Assembly (NCBI RefSeq): GCF_050717545.1
Contig: NZ_JBOITN010000028.1
Location: 105,852-169,851 of the forward strand
DNA length: 64,000 nucleotides
Source: Clostridium_AD sp050717545
GTDB lineage: Bacteria; Bacillota; Clostridia; Clostridiales; Clostridiaceae
Reading direction: 5' to 3'
Part shown: positions 34,007 through 43,717 of the stretch, one piece after another
Layout of the letters: each line of letters opens with the position of its first letter
Numbering within the stretch: the stretch's first letter is position 1
Program-made: the position numbers and the translations under genes
The notes under the pieces: model-generated
What the model was told of the DNA's origin: nothing
The model's input: only the letters and a program-made list of their open reading frames with translations
Database searches by the model: none

Positions 34007-34076
34007 CTCTTCATTAAGTATACGCCAAATATCCTTGTAAAACAGATTTAAATTTATTTAAAATAACATTTATTTA

Positions 34077-35381
34077 TTATATTCTAGGTTTTCTCCTTAA
34101 ATCAACAAGTATGGTCATTATTAAAATTATAACTATGGTTAATAAGTAGTAACTAATCCTTCCCTTTCCGCTAATTAAATCATTATTAACATTTTTTTTA
34201 ATGCTAAGTAAAAATCCACTTTTACTGTCTAACACCAATAAATCATCAAAAAATTTCATACTAGAGATATACGCTCCGCCTTCAAACACTACTTTTTCTT
34301 TAAGTGCACCATTCTTGGTTAAACTATATATACTATTATCATTCTTTTCATAGAAATATATACAGTCTATATCCCCAAATACTCCTTTTTTATCAACGGT
34401 TAGACTTTCAAGGCTATCTACTGCTTTATGCTGATAAATAGGTGCAGGTGGGTTAGTTGTAGGGTGCTTAGCTAAAATAAACGGTATACCCTTGTTAAAT
34501 TCATCTTCAAATTTAGGGGAACTTATTGGATCTCCACCAGTATAATCTGGAAAGCCATACCATGTGTTTTTTTTAATTTGATATATATAATCATTGTCTC
34601 CACTTACAGATCTTAGTCCTCTCTCCTCCATACCTCCAACTGTAACTAATATTTTACCCTCACTGTTAAAATCTATACCTTTCATATTCCTTATACCCCA
34701 AGCAAAGTTTCCTTTTGCCCCAGTCTTTAAATTATATATCATTATGGATGAATTCCCAATCACGTGCCCCGCTATAATTTCACCTTTTATGTTCTCGGTT
34801 TGATATGTAGCAAATGCTCCAGTCTTAATGTCCCCAAACACAGTTCCTTTTATAGTTATACTCTTAGGCGAAATATCATGATTCTGAGGATAATTGATCA
34901 TCCACAAATTATCAGAGCCAACCACTCCCGAATTAGTTGCAGAGCCTATCGTGACAAATAAATAATCTCCATTAATTTTAATTAAGCTGCTATTATAATC
35001 TCCATAATTAGGTATACCCTTAATTATTTCTTTATTTTCCTTTGTTACTAAATTATATGAATAGACAAATGTTCCTGATGCATAATACAATACTTCATTA
35101 TTGCAATCTAAACTAGTTATACTCAACCCTTTTTTTGCAAATATATTGTGTGCTTTACCTACCTTATCTATGTACTGTATTCTATCTTTAAACGCTACAT
35201 AGTAATTTCCATCATTGTCTTTAGTAAAATCCACTGCAGTACTTAGTCCTTTAAATAAGATTTGCGATTTTAAAACTTCATCTTTCACGTCAACCTTATA
35301 TTCTTTAAATGAACCTTTCAATGAAAACAGTGCAAAAGCCATTGCAGCTAAAATGACTATAAATCCAATGGTTTTTTTCAT
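34077..35381 (-). CDS. Membrane-anchored beta-propeller (PQQ-sugar dehydrogenase-like)
   Basis: This 434-residue protein has an N-terminal signal anchor (residues 3-21), a large extracellular propeller region and a C-terminal transmembrane helix (SYYLLTIVIILIMTILVDL) followed by basic residues. Motifs AWGIRNMKGIDFNSEGK and WYGFPDYTGGDPI resemble the glucose/sorbosone dehydrogenase family. The PQQ-binding residues cannot be confirmed by eye, so an enzymatic role is uncertain and a binding or scaffold role is possible. Both ends are in the membrane. Confidence 0.75.
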   Translation of the reverse strand: MKKTIGFIVILAAMAFALFSLKGSFKEYKVDVKDEVLKSQILFKGLSTAVDFTKDNDGNYYVAFKDRIQYIDKVGKAHNIFAKKGLSITSLDCNNEVLYYASGTFVYSYNLVTKENKEIIKGIPNYGDYNSSLIKINGDYLFVTIGSATNSGVVGSDNLWMINYPQNHDISPKSITIKGTVFGDIKTGAFATYQTENIKGEIIAGHVIGNSSIMIYNLKTGAKGNFAWGIRNMKGIDFNSEGKILVTVGGMEERGLRSVSGDNDYIYQIKKNTWYGFPDYTGGDPISSPKFEDEFNKGIPFILAKHPTTNPPAPIYQHKAVDSLESLTVDKKGVFGDIDCIYFYEKNDNSIYSLTKNGALKEKVVFEGGAYISSMKFFDDLLVLDSKSGFLLSIKKNVNNDLISGKGRISYYLLTIVIILIMTILVDLRRKPRI

Positions 35382-35586
35382 ACTTGCCCCCTAAATTATA
35401 AATACTCTAACATATATATATTTATATAGATTAGAGTATATGTGTTAATAATTTACTTATTCAATTTCATGGCTAAATCCATCAGAAATTATTAATTTTA
35501 TGATTGCAATAGAATATAATCCTTTAGGTTCACATATTAATTACTAATAACTGTTCCTAAGCTGCAAGAACAAGGAGGATTCTTTT

Positions 35587-37098
35587 ATGATTAAAGATAG
35601 TTTTTACAAAGACTCAATAATACTGACAATCTCAAATCTAACTGCCGGAATATTAAGATTTATGTTTTCAATTGTACTTTCAAAGAAACTAGGTGCAGAA
35701 GGTATGGGGTTATACAGTCTTGTTATGCCCATCTATGACTTATTTATTTGCCTTATATGTGGTGGAATGGTCACCGCAATTTCAAAAGAAGCTTCCTCAT
35801 ACTACGGAATAAATGATTATGGTAACTTAAATAAATCTATACATACCGCCTTAGTTTTTGATTTCGGATTGTCTATACTTATAACAATATTTGTATTTAT
35901 TTTTTCACCATTTATTAGTACATATATAATAAAAGACCAACGTACACTCTATTCCCTTTGGGTTATCTGCCCCGCTTTAATATTTGTTGCTCTTTCCTCT
36001 ATATATAAGGGGTATTTTTATGGTATTTCCAATGTTAAAGTCCCCGCAATTATAGACATAGTTGAAAAAACCGTAAGAATGGCCATAATCCTTGGAATCA
36101 TAAATTTCTTTGCATTAAAAAATGTAACTTCTACAGTAACTGCTACATATATATCCTTATCTGTTGGGGAACTTATAAGTTTTATACTACTATATATCTT
36201 CTATAAAAAAAGCAAAAATAAATTTAAGGGGTCTCTAAAAAAAACTGAGGGAAGGGCTCAACTCTTATTTAATATCCTAATTGTATCTTTACCTTTAAGT
36301 TTAAATGGTTTTTTAAACACTATAATTTCAGCACTCTCTACATTAATTGTACCAGGACGATTAGTTTCTGCTGGAATAGAATATACTCAAAGTTTAGCCT
36401 TAATCGGTAAGTTTTCAGGTATGGCTATGAGCATTGTGTTTTTCCCTTTTATTGTAGTAATGTCCATGGCAACCATATTAACCCCAGATATTTCTAAAAG
36501 TATTAGTAAGAATGATTATAACAGTTTAGAAAGCAGAGTTCGGGAAGTTATAAAAATCTCATTTTTACTAGGTATTTCAACTATGATAATATGTTTATGT
36601 GCTGGAGATTCGCTTGGAAAATTGTTTTTCGACAGGTATGACCTAGGTATCTACATAAAACTTGCTGCTTTAAGTGCTCCCTTTATGTACATGTCTGGTT
36701 CCACTTATGGAATCTTAAATGGGCTTGGAAAACAAAAGGACCTTTTAATTAATTCTATAGTTACCTCTGTTCTCGAACTTGCACTGCTATATGTATTATT
36801 AGGCATTCCAAGTCTAAATATTTTAGGCTACGGAATAGCTCTACTTGTAACATCTATTTTAAGCTTTATATTGAACATACTCTCAATCAAGAAGGCCTGT
36901 TATTTGGAATTTTCCATAGGTAATTTTATAATTGACATTAGCCTTAGCATATTATTATATTTCACATTAAAAATCTTAAACAGCACATTACCAAATTCTA
37001 TTTTTATTACTAAAAACATAATAATTATTATTGTTGGTTTTTCGCTATTGTTATTTTCATTTATTCTTACTCAAAAAAGAAATAAGGTTAAAGCATAA
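35587..37098 (+). CDS. spoVB: Stage V sporulation protein B-like flippase
   Basis: This 503-residue, 14-helix MOP-superfamily transporter starts KDSFYKDSIILTISNLTAGI and contains SKKLGAEGMGLYSLVMPIY and GGMVTAISKE, close to SpoVB. In Bacillus SpoVB is needed for spore cortex peptidoglycan synthesis, presumably by moving lipid-linked precursors. AAGGAGG lies 8 nt before its ATG. It converges on a second flippase gene (37166-38803) of the same superfamily. Confidence 0.85.
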   Translation: MIKDSFYKDSIILTISNLTAGILRFMFSIVLSKKLGAEGMGLYSLVMPIYDLFICLICGGMVTAISKEASSYYGINDYGNLNKSIHTALVFDFGLSILITIFVFIFSPFISTYIIKDQRTLYSLWVICPALIFVALSSIYKGYFYGISNVKVPAIIDIVEKTVRMAIILGIINFFALKNVTSTVTATYISLSVGELISFILLYIFYKKSKNKFKGSLKKTEGRAQLLFNILIVSLPLSLNGFLNTIISALSTLIVPGRLVSAGIEYTQSLALIGKFSGMAMSIVFFPFIVVMSMATILTPDISKSISKNDYNSLESRVREVIKISFLLGISTMIICLCAGDSLGKLFFDRYDLGIYIKLAALSAPFMYMSGSTYGILNGLGKQKDLLINSIVTSVLELALLYVLLGIPSLNILGYGIALLVTSILSFILNILSIKKACYLEFSIGNFIIDISLSILLYFTLKILNSTLPNSIFITKNIIIIIVGFSLLLFSFILTQKRNKVKA

Positions 37099-37142
37099 AT
37101 AAAATCTTCTGTGATTATTAACATTACAGAAGATTTTATTTA
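37098..37142. terminator. Bidirectional terminator between two flippase genes
   Basis: AATAAAATCTTCTGT (37098-37112) pairs perfectly with its complement at 37126-37140; the first A is the last base of the spoVB stop. It serves both convergent genes. Confidence 0.9.
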
Positions 37143-37165
37143 TTACCTTAACCTTAACTTTATTT

Positions 37166-38803
37166 CTATCTAATTCTATTTATAATAGAATTAGGTATAA
37201 GTTTTGTAATTTTACGCGGAAATACATCTAAATCATCCTTAGTTATACCACCTATAAAGATTAATGTGATGAAATAAGTCAATATAGCAAGGCTCATAGC
37301 AATAATTACAGCTATAGCTTTAGCAAAAAATCCTTCACTTATAACGCTGAAAACATAACTTAAGCTACTATACGTAAATATTGTAATTATTGCCATAACA
37401 CATGAAGCGATTAAAGGTTTTATAACATGCCTTAGTAAATTAATTTTAATTCTCAGAGCTTTGTTCATAGTAAAATAGTTAAGAGTTAAAAGTATTGCAA
37501 AACTCACACCATTCGCCATAACCGCCCCTAATATATTAAAACTTGGAATTGCTACAAAAATATAATTAATAATGATTTTTCCTATTAATGCTAGTACTGC
37601 ATAAAGTGTAACTAAGTAAAGTTTCCCAATGCCTTGAAGGATTGAGGTCTGTATACTAACTGCAGCCATAAGAACTATCACAACCGATCCATATATGAGT
37701 AATCTTGAAACCCTAGGATCATAATGAAGCAGATATATTATTGGTTTAGCTAAAACACCAAGTCCAACTGCAGATGGCACCGCCACTAGAAAACATAACC
37801 TAAATGCATAATTAATTTTATTTCTTACTGCTTTTTTATTTTTAAGTGCTATTAAACTAGAAATAGAGGGTAGAATAGTTATAGCAAGTGAGGAAATGAT
37901 AGCTATAGGCATATTTATAAGCGTTGTATATTGGCTTAGCACGCCCCATAAAATAGTAACCTGCACTTTATCAATTCCTGAATCTAACATCCTAGCCTGA
38001 ACTAATAATAAGTCAACTAATGTCCCCGCTTGTTGCAGACCTAAACATATTGTCATTGGCACTGCATAACTTAGTAGTCTTTTTATTATTTTTTTAGTAG
38101 TAAATCTTTTTATATTTAACTGACTATACCCTTTTGGAACTCTAAAAACTTTATTTTTTTCATAGAAATAAATCATATATATTACTGCAACCAATGCTCC
38201 TACAGATGTGCCTATGGTTCCACCTGCTGCACCTGCTGCTAGTCCATATTTTATAAAAATTGCTGCAAAAATCAAACTAAATATAGTATTTGCAATTTGT
38301 TCTAATACTTGAGACACCGCAGTTGGAGTCATATTCCCTCTTCCTTGAAAATAACCTCTATAAGCTGATAACACTGATGATATTAAAATAGTTGGAGCAA
38401 GTGCCATAATCGCAAGTTTTGCAGTAGGATCTGCTGTTCTATTAGCTAAAGGACCTGCAAAAAAAAGCATTACGATTGACATAACCATTCCTAATATCAA
38501 AAGCAAAAATCTAGCTATTTTAAAAGTTCTCACTGCATCTTTATAATTTCCTATAGCTATAAGTTCCGATACCATCTTAGAAATTGCCACAGGAATACCT
38601 GCATTTGTTAATACATACATATATACAAATATAACGTAAGCTGATGAATATATGCCATACCCCTCTATTCCTAATATATGGCTTAAAAATGGTACGTAAA
38701 GCAAGGATAAAAGCTTAACAATTAAAGTTGCCGAAGATAATATGGCAAAGCCTTTTGAGGTAGATTGTTTTTTTGAACTTTCATGTTCACTCATTAAATT
38801 CAC
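37166..38803 (-). CDS. MOP-superfamily flippase (MurJ/YtgP-like)
   Basis: This 545-residue, 14-helix protein contains GFAILSSATLIVKLLSLLYV, GIEGYGIYSSAYVIF, AYRGYFQGRGNMTPTAVSQV and PMTICLGLQQAG, typical of YtgP/SpoVB-like polysaccharide flippases thought to move lipid II (MurJ function) in Firmicutes. It is 3 nt downstream of the pseudouridine synthase gene and probably co-transcribed with it. The long C-terminal tail ends in a basic stretch. Confidence 0.85.
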   Translation of the reverse strand: MNLMSEHESSKKQSTSKGFAILSSATLIVKLLSLLYVPFLSHILGIEGYGIYSSAYVIFVYMYVLTNAGIPVAISKMVSELIAIGNYKDAVRTFKIARFLLLILGMVMSIVMLFFAGPLANRTADPTAKLAIMALAPTILISSVLSAYRGYFQGRGNMTPTAVSQVLEQIANTIFSLIFAAIFIKYGLAAGAAGGTIGTSVGALVAVIYMIYFYEKNKVFRVPKGYSQLNIKRFTTKKIIKRLLSYAVPMTICLGLQQAGTLVDLLLVQARMLDSGIDKVQVTILWGVLSQYTTLINMPIAIISSLAITILPSISSLIALKNKKAVRNKINYAFRLCFLVAVPSAVGLGVLAKPIIYLLHYDPRVSRLLIYGSVVIVLMAAVSIQTSILQGIGKLYLVTLYAVLALIGKIIINYIFVAIPSFNILGAVMANGVSFAILLTLNYFTMNKALRIKINLLRHVIKPLIASCVMAIITIFTYSSLSYVFSVISEGFFAKAIAVIIAMSLAILTYFITLIFIGGITKDDLDVFPRKITKLIPNSIINRIR

Positions 38804-38806
38804 CCT

Positions 38807-39760
38807 CTAAAATTTAAATACGTCTCTTTTAATCTTCTTCAATACTGGTGGTAAACTCTCAGCAATAGTTTTATTCTCCATATACTCAAGTCCCTCAGGG
38901 CAATTCTTAAACATCGCCTTATATGCGTAAAGATATTGATAATCTAAACCATATTTATTGTTAAAGAAACTATTCATTTTTTTATCTCCATATTTTGGAT
39001 CACCAACTATAGCATTACCTAAATGGCTTAAATGCGCTCTAAGCTGATGGCTTCTGCCTGTTAAAAGGTTAATATCTATTATAGAAAATGTACCACAACT
39101 CTGAATAGTTTTAACTTCCATTGCTATTCTTTTTGTATCTGGCATCTGGGTGTCAAAAACCTTAGATATATTTGCATCCTCATTTTTATATATATACCCT
39201 TCATAAACTCCATCTTTAATCCGATTTCTAACTAAAGCCATATAATATTTTTCAATATTTCTTTCTCTTATCATCTCATTTAAAAGTTTAAGAGATTTAA
39301 AGTTTTTACCAAACATAACTATTCCCGAAGTATTTCTGTCTAGTCTATTACAAGGTGCTGGCGTAAATGTTATTTCACTTTCCGGTTGATAATCTCCTTT
39401 ATCAAACAAATATGAAAGTACATAATCTGTTAAAGTAGCTTCACCATCTTTTTGGTCAGCATGAACTAAAACTCCTGGCCATTTTTCCACCATTAATATA
39501 TTTGCATCTTCAAATGTAATTTTCAAATTATTATCAATCCTGTGAAACTCCTCTTTTTTAAACTCACTAGTAATATATTTTGTTTCAACAATATCTCCTA
39601 TTACTAAAGAGTGTTTTTCCTTGATTTTATTTCCATTAACTCTAATATCACCTTTTCTAAAAGCTTTATATATTTTACTAAGTGGCACATCTCCAAGTAC
39701 TTTCCTCATAAATTTATCTGTTCTTTGACCCGCTTCATTTGCTCCAATTTCGATCCTCAT
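38807..39760 (-). CDS. RluA-family pseudouridine synthase
   Basis: This 317-residue enzyme has an N-terminal S4 RNA-binding domain (GDIRVNGNKIKEKHSLVIGD) and the RluA catalytic motif NRLDRNTSGIVMFGK, with the nucleophilic Asp. HQLRAHLSHLGNAIVGDPKYG follows. It converts specific uridines in 23S rRNA or tRNA to pseudouridine; the pattern resembles RluC-type members. ATG follows an AGGAGGAT site. Confidence 0.93.
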   Translation of the reverse strand: MRIEIGANEAGQRTDKFMRKVLGDVPLSKIYKAFRKGDIRVNGNKIKEKHSLVIGDIVETKYITSEFKKEEFHRIDNNLKITFEDANILMVEKWPGVLVHADQKDGEATLTDYVLSYLFDKGDYQPESEITFTPAPCNRLDRNTSGIVMFGKNFKSLKLLNEMIRERNIEKYYMALVRNRIKDGVYEGYIYKNEDANISKVFDTQMPDTKRIAMEVKTIQSCGTFSIIDINLLTGRSHQLRAHLSHLGNAIVGDPKYGDKKMNSFFNNKYGLDYQYLYAYKAMFKNCPEGLEYMENKTIAESLPPVLKKIKRDVFKF

Positions 39761-39943
39761 ACATATCCTCCTACGTTCTATTTATCTATTGGCGAATTTC
39801 ACACATACTCTAATTTATTTTATAATAGATAACTTTTTTATTTAAAAAGCCCCTTTTTATTTTATAATAAACATTTTATTCTATAACAAACCATCATATA
39901 TTTTAAAAATTCACATCGAATACCTATTATATACTAAATTGTG

Positions 39944-41116
39944 CTATGAATTCAATAAAAATTCGTAAGCTAATTTACATTGCATAGCTACACCTATTGC
40001 AATGCAACTCTCATCCACATCAAATAAACTTCCGTGAGCAGGATTTATTATACCTTTTTCCTTGTTTCTACTTCCTAAAAAATAAAATAATGATGGTCTT
40101 TCCATAGAAAAATAAGCAAAACTTTCCACTCCCATTGTTGGTTGATCTAGTTTTTGAACATTAATCTCAGAGAGGAGTTCACTTGCCTTATTTTCAAACA
40201 AATCTGCAAGTTTATCATTATTATATAAACAAGGATAACTTTCTTCAATTTTAATTTCACATGTCCCTCTCATAGAATGAACTATGCCTTCAACTACCTG
40301 TACTAATCTTGTTTTTATATATTCCCTATGTTCGCTTTTCATAGTTCTAATTATTCCCGTTATTGTCACGTCTTCCGGTATTATATTTTGAGCTGTTCCT
40401 CCATGAATTGATCCTATTGTAATTACAGCAGGATCTGTAGGTGGAATTTCTCGACTCACAATACTTTGAAGTGTTGTAATAACATTACTCGCAATTACTA
40501 TAGGATCAATAGTCATATGTGGACTTGCACCATGTCCTCCTTTACCTGTTATTTTTATAGTAAATGGATTTGATGCCGCATAAGCTACGTCTCTTTTTAA
40601 ACCAACAGTACCAACATCTAGAAACTCTTCAACATGAAGCCCAATAACAGCATCTACATAAGGATTTTCAAGTACTCCAGCTTTAATCATAAGTGGTGAT
40701 CCCCCAGTAGTTTCCTCTGCTGGTTCAAAAAACAATTTAACATTCCCTGGCAATTCATCCCTCATACTATTTAATATTTTTGCTGCACCTAAAAGTATAG
40801 TAGTATGTGCATCATGTCCACAAGCATGCATTTTACCATTAATTTTAGAGGAGTAACTACATGTCTTCATGTCTTGCAGTGGAAGTGCATCCATATCCGC
40901 TCTTAACGCAATGGTCTTATCGCCATTACCGCGAATAATAGCGCAGATTCCTGTTTTAGCTACCTCGCAGAATTCAATGTTTTCTTTTTGCAGAAAATCT
41001 TTCACCTTTTGTGAAGTTCGAAATAAATCAAACCCCAATTCTGGATTCTCATGTAAGTCACGCCTTATGAAAATCAACTCTTTTTCAATGGTTTTTGATT
41101 CAACTAAAAAATTCAA
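39944..41116 (-). CDS. M20-family amidohydrolase (N-acyl-amino-acid deacylase)
   Basis: This 390-residue metallo-hydrolase of the IAA-aminoacyl/hippurate type shows RRDLHENPELGFDLFRT, RADMDALPLQD, HACGHDAHTTILLGAA, EPAEE and ITGKGGHGASPH. It removes acyl groups from amino acids or diaminopimelate. The TTG at 41116 follows GAAGAGGTG with 6-nt spacing; the longer frame to 41149 lacks a site and overlaps the upstream gene. It is downstream of the FtsA-like gene by 17 nt. Confidence 0.88.
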   Translation of the reverse strand: MNFLVESKTIEKELIFIRRDLHENPELGFDLFRTSQKVKDFLQKENIEFCEVAKTGICAIIRGNGDKTIALRADMDALPLQDMKTCSYSSKINGKMHACGHDAHTTILLGAAKILNSMRDELPGNVKLFFEPAEETTGGSPLMIKAGVLENPYVDAVIGLHVEEFLDVGTVGLKRDVAYAASNPFTIKITGKGGHGASPHMTIDPIVIASNVITTLQSIVSREIPPTDPAVITIGSIHGGTAQNIIPEDVTITGIIRTMKSEHREYIKTRLVQVVEGIVHSMRGTCEIKIEESYPCLYNNDKLADLFENKASELLSEINVQKLDQPTMGVESFAYFSMERPSLFYFLGSRNKEKGIINPAHGSLFDVDESCIAIGVAMQCKLAYEFLLNS

Positions 41117-41133
41117 TATATACACCTCTTCGC

Positions 41134-43158
41134 TTATTGTTTTTCCCAATATATTTCAATTATATCTCCATCGTTTAGAGGCTGATAATAACTAGCTTTA
41201 CTCTTATTGAGCGTTAGTATTAGGTTCCCTTTTGAGACAGACAAATCAAATTCCACATAATTAAATATATCCACAAATACATATTTCTCTTTGTTTTTTA
41301 GAATTATATTTTTTTTATTAACTTCAACTTTAATGTTCCTATATTCATCATTAATTGTTTCCACCTTTTTTTTACAGTCATTATATTCTTCTTTTTCATA
41401 AATGACATTATTAGTTTTTACTTCTTCTAAATATATCCTGTCACCTTCTTTTATAATATAATCCTCCATAAGTTTCTTATTATTCATTATAAAGGTTAAC
41501 CCAATTAACTTATCATCAAAATACTTTGCATATTCACAAATTGTATTAGGATATTTTATCACAACATCATCATTTTCTTTTATTATAGCGTTTATTAAAA
41601 CTCTTTGCTCATTAATAAATAGTACTGGCTCAATATTACTAATAACATCCTCAATATAAAAACTTACAACTTGAATATTTTTTACATAATCTATAATAGT
41701 AGGCTTAGCATTTTTCCCATCTTTGCTGAAAATAACTTCAATAATATCACCTTCTACTACTTCCGAATCAATATTACAAATAAGATCGTTAATCTTAATT
41801 TGTGCACCTTTAGCTAAGGTTCCAAATGATATTCTTTTTATCCCATCAAAGTTAAATCTTATATTGCGTCCATTTTTACCAATCAATATCTTTGGATTTA
41901 TACCTTCTTGCATCATTACATCCGCAACTGTATGTTTATGTGCATTAAATAGACTTATAATCTTATCATTTATAGTTACATCAACAAAATCATGTCCTAG
42001 TCTCTTAATTGATATTAATGCTATACCCAAAACTGTAACCCCAGTACTTCCAAGCGTTGCATCACAAATACATTCAACAACAGATTCACGACCTTTTATA
42101 GCAACCCTCGAAGCTTGCAAGTTTAAAATTTTAGCAATATTTTCTCTAATGAAAGGTGTATGTGCTCCCCCTCCTACTAAAAATACTGCATTCGGAGCTT
42201 TTCCCCCATTTAATTCAATAATTCTATTTCCTATCTCTTCAGAGACTTTCATAACTATAGGTTTAATTGTTTTTAAAATTCCTTGTGGTTCTATCTCATT
42301 TTCAAAACCTAAAACATCTATGTATTTAATTTTGTCTTCTCCGCTGCATTCCTTTTTTATTTTTTCAGCAGTGTTGAAATCAACTAAATATTCTTGTGCT
42401 ATCATTTCAGTTACCTCATCACCTGCAATAGACACCATCCCATATGCACTAATACTATCATTACTACTTATAGCAATATCAGAAGTACCTGCACCAATAT
42501 CAACTAAAGCTAAGTTTAAAAGTCTAAGTTTTTGTGGCACTGCAGCTTCCATTGCAGCTATTGGCTCAAGTGTTAAACTTACAACCTCAAGTCCAGCTTT
42601 ATTCATAACGGCGTAGAGGCTATCAACAACAGAGCGTGGAAGGAATGTTGCAATTATTTCTACTGCAATCTTCTCTCCTTTGTGGGAATTTAGATTAGTT
42701 ATTATGTATCCATTTAAATAATAATTTTTCACGCTATACCCCACGCAATAAAGTTTTCCTTTTGTGGACAGTGCAACTTCATGCTCAGCCATTTTAACTG
42801 CAGTGAGTTCCAAACTTCTAATAACTTCTCTATCGATTTCTTTGTCCTCATCTACTTCAAGCTCTGATTTAATTGAACTTGTTTTTAAGAACCTACCAGC
42901 AGCCGCAATAGCTACTTTAGTTAATGAAACATTTAAACTTGCCTCTAATTCTTTCTTCACCTTTATTACTCCACCAGCAACCAATTTAATGTCATGAATT
43001 TGGCCATCAATCATAGCTCTTTCTTCATGTTCCATATAACTTTCAGCAAGAACTTGGAATTTTTTTTCAAAAGTCACTCCAACCGTTCCTATTATAGATC
43101 TTGTCCCTATATCTAAAGCAAATATCATTTCCTCCGGTTTAACATTTGTGATCTCCAT
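41134..43158 (-). CDS. FtsA-like actin-fold ATPase with long C-terminal extension
   Basis: This 674-residue protein has the actin/Hsp70 ATPase core of FtsA/PilM proteins: phosphate 1 FALDIGTRSIIG, an SHS2-like region, phosphate 2 LALVDIGAGTSDIAI and adenosine motif NAVFLVGGGAHTPFI. The core ends near residue 380. The C-terminal 290 residues are unlike canonical FtsA (about 420 residues) and contain repeated small beta units with phrases EGDIIEVIF and DGDIIEIYW. No FtsZ gene is adjacent and no amphipathic C-terminal membrane helix is apparent. The role is unknown; it is upstream of the M20 gene. Confidence 0.82.
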   Translation of the reverse strand: MEITNVKPEEMIFALDIGTRSIIGTVGVTFEKKFQVLAESYMEHEERAMIDGQIHDIKLVAGGVIKVKKELEASLNVSLTKVAIAAAGRFLKTSSIKSELEVDEDKEIDREVIRSLELTAVKMAEHEVALSTKGKLYCVGYSVKNYYLNGYIITNLNSHKGEKIAVEIIATFLPRSVVDSLYAVMNKAGLEVVSLTLEPIAAMEAAVPQKLRLLNLALVDIGAGTSDIAISSNDSISAYGMVSIAGDEVTEMIAQEYLVDFNTAEKIKKECSGEDKIKYIDVLGFENEIEPQGILKTIKPIVMKVSEEIGNRIIELNGGKAPNAVFLVGGGAHTPFIRENIAKILNLQASRVAIKGRESVVECICDATLGSTGVTVLGIALISIKRLGHDFVDVTINDKIISLFNAHKHTVADVMMQEGINPKILIGKNGRNIRFNFDGIKRISFGTLAKGAQIKINDLICNIDSEVVEGDIIEVIFSKDGKNAKPTIIDYVKNIQVVSFYIEDVISNIEPVLFINEQRVLINAIIKENDDVVIKYPNTICEYAKYFDDKLIGLTFIMNNKKLMEDYIIKEGDRIYLEEVKTNNVIYEKEEYNDCKKKVETINDEYRNIKVEVNKKNIILKNKEKYVFVDIFNYVEFDLSVSKGNLILTLNKSKASYYQPLNDGDIIEIYWEKQ

Positions 43159-43224
43159 TTTTCTATACCTCTTCCTCGCAAAATTATATGAACATATTTA
43201 TAAATACAATTTAAATCAATATGA

Positions 43225-43257
43225 ATTAAGCTCATATTCATAGAATATGAGCTTAAT
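43225..43257. terminator. Perfect 15-bp hairpin
   Basis: ATTAAGCTCATATTC (43225-43239) pairs with its complement (43243-43257) with a 3-nt loop. It lies between the 99-residue gene and the FtsA-like gene; the T tract is poor, so it is either a weak terminator or an mRNA stabiliser. Confidence 0.55.
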
Positions 43258-43308
43258 AAAATTATATAACATTATATAACAACATTCAATAAATCCATCA
43301 TAATAAAT

Positions 43309-43608
43309 CTACTGCAATAACTTAATTACTCCAGAGTTTTCTGATATATATGGTAGTTTTTTTATAATAGTGTAAATATATTTTAGTTTTGATTTATCCT
43401 CTTGTAAAACCTGTTCTAATGATAATTCATTATAATACAGTAGTTTGCACCAAAAATCAACAAAATCATCTCTTGTAATAAAGATTATATTCTCACTCTC
43501 TTTAACTGTAAATCCAAATTTAAATTTCTCTAAAATTTGTATATCCTCATATTCTTCATTTGACAAAATTAAACGAACATCATCCCACATTTTCTTAAAT
43601 GCTACCAT
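43309..43608 (-). CDS. Hypothetical protein, 99 residues
   Basis: This small acidic protein (MWDDVRLILSNEEYEDIQIL, FITRDDFVDFWCKLLYYNEL, LKYIYTIIKKLPY) looks soluble and helical. ATG follows GAGAGGATT. It is 109 nt downstream of the helicase gene on the same strand and may be read with it. I do not recognise the family. A forward frame at 43445-43735 is antisense and rejected. Confidence 0.65.
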   Translation of the reverse strand: MVAFKKMWDDVRLILSNEEYEDIQILEKFKFGFTVKESENIIFITRDDFVDFWCKLLYYNELSLEQVLQEDKSKLKYIYTIIKKLPYISENSGVIKLLQ

Positions 43609-43717
43609 TAAATCCTCTCCTCAAGTAAACGATTCACTAAAAATAGTATATTTTCATGATACCCCATATCCAAGCACTTTGTCAATAATTGCTTTCCATT
43701 ACAATATATGTTTTTTA

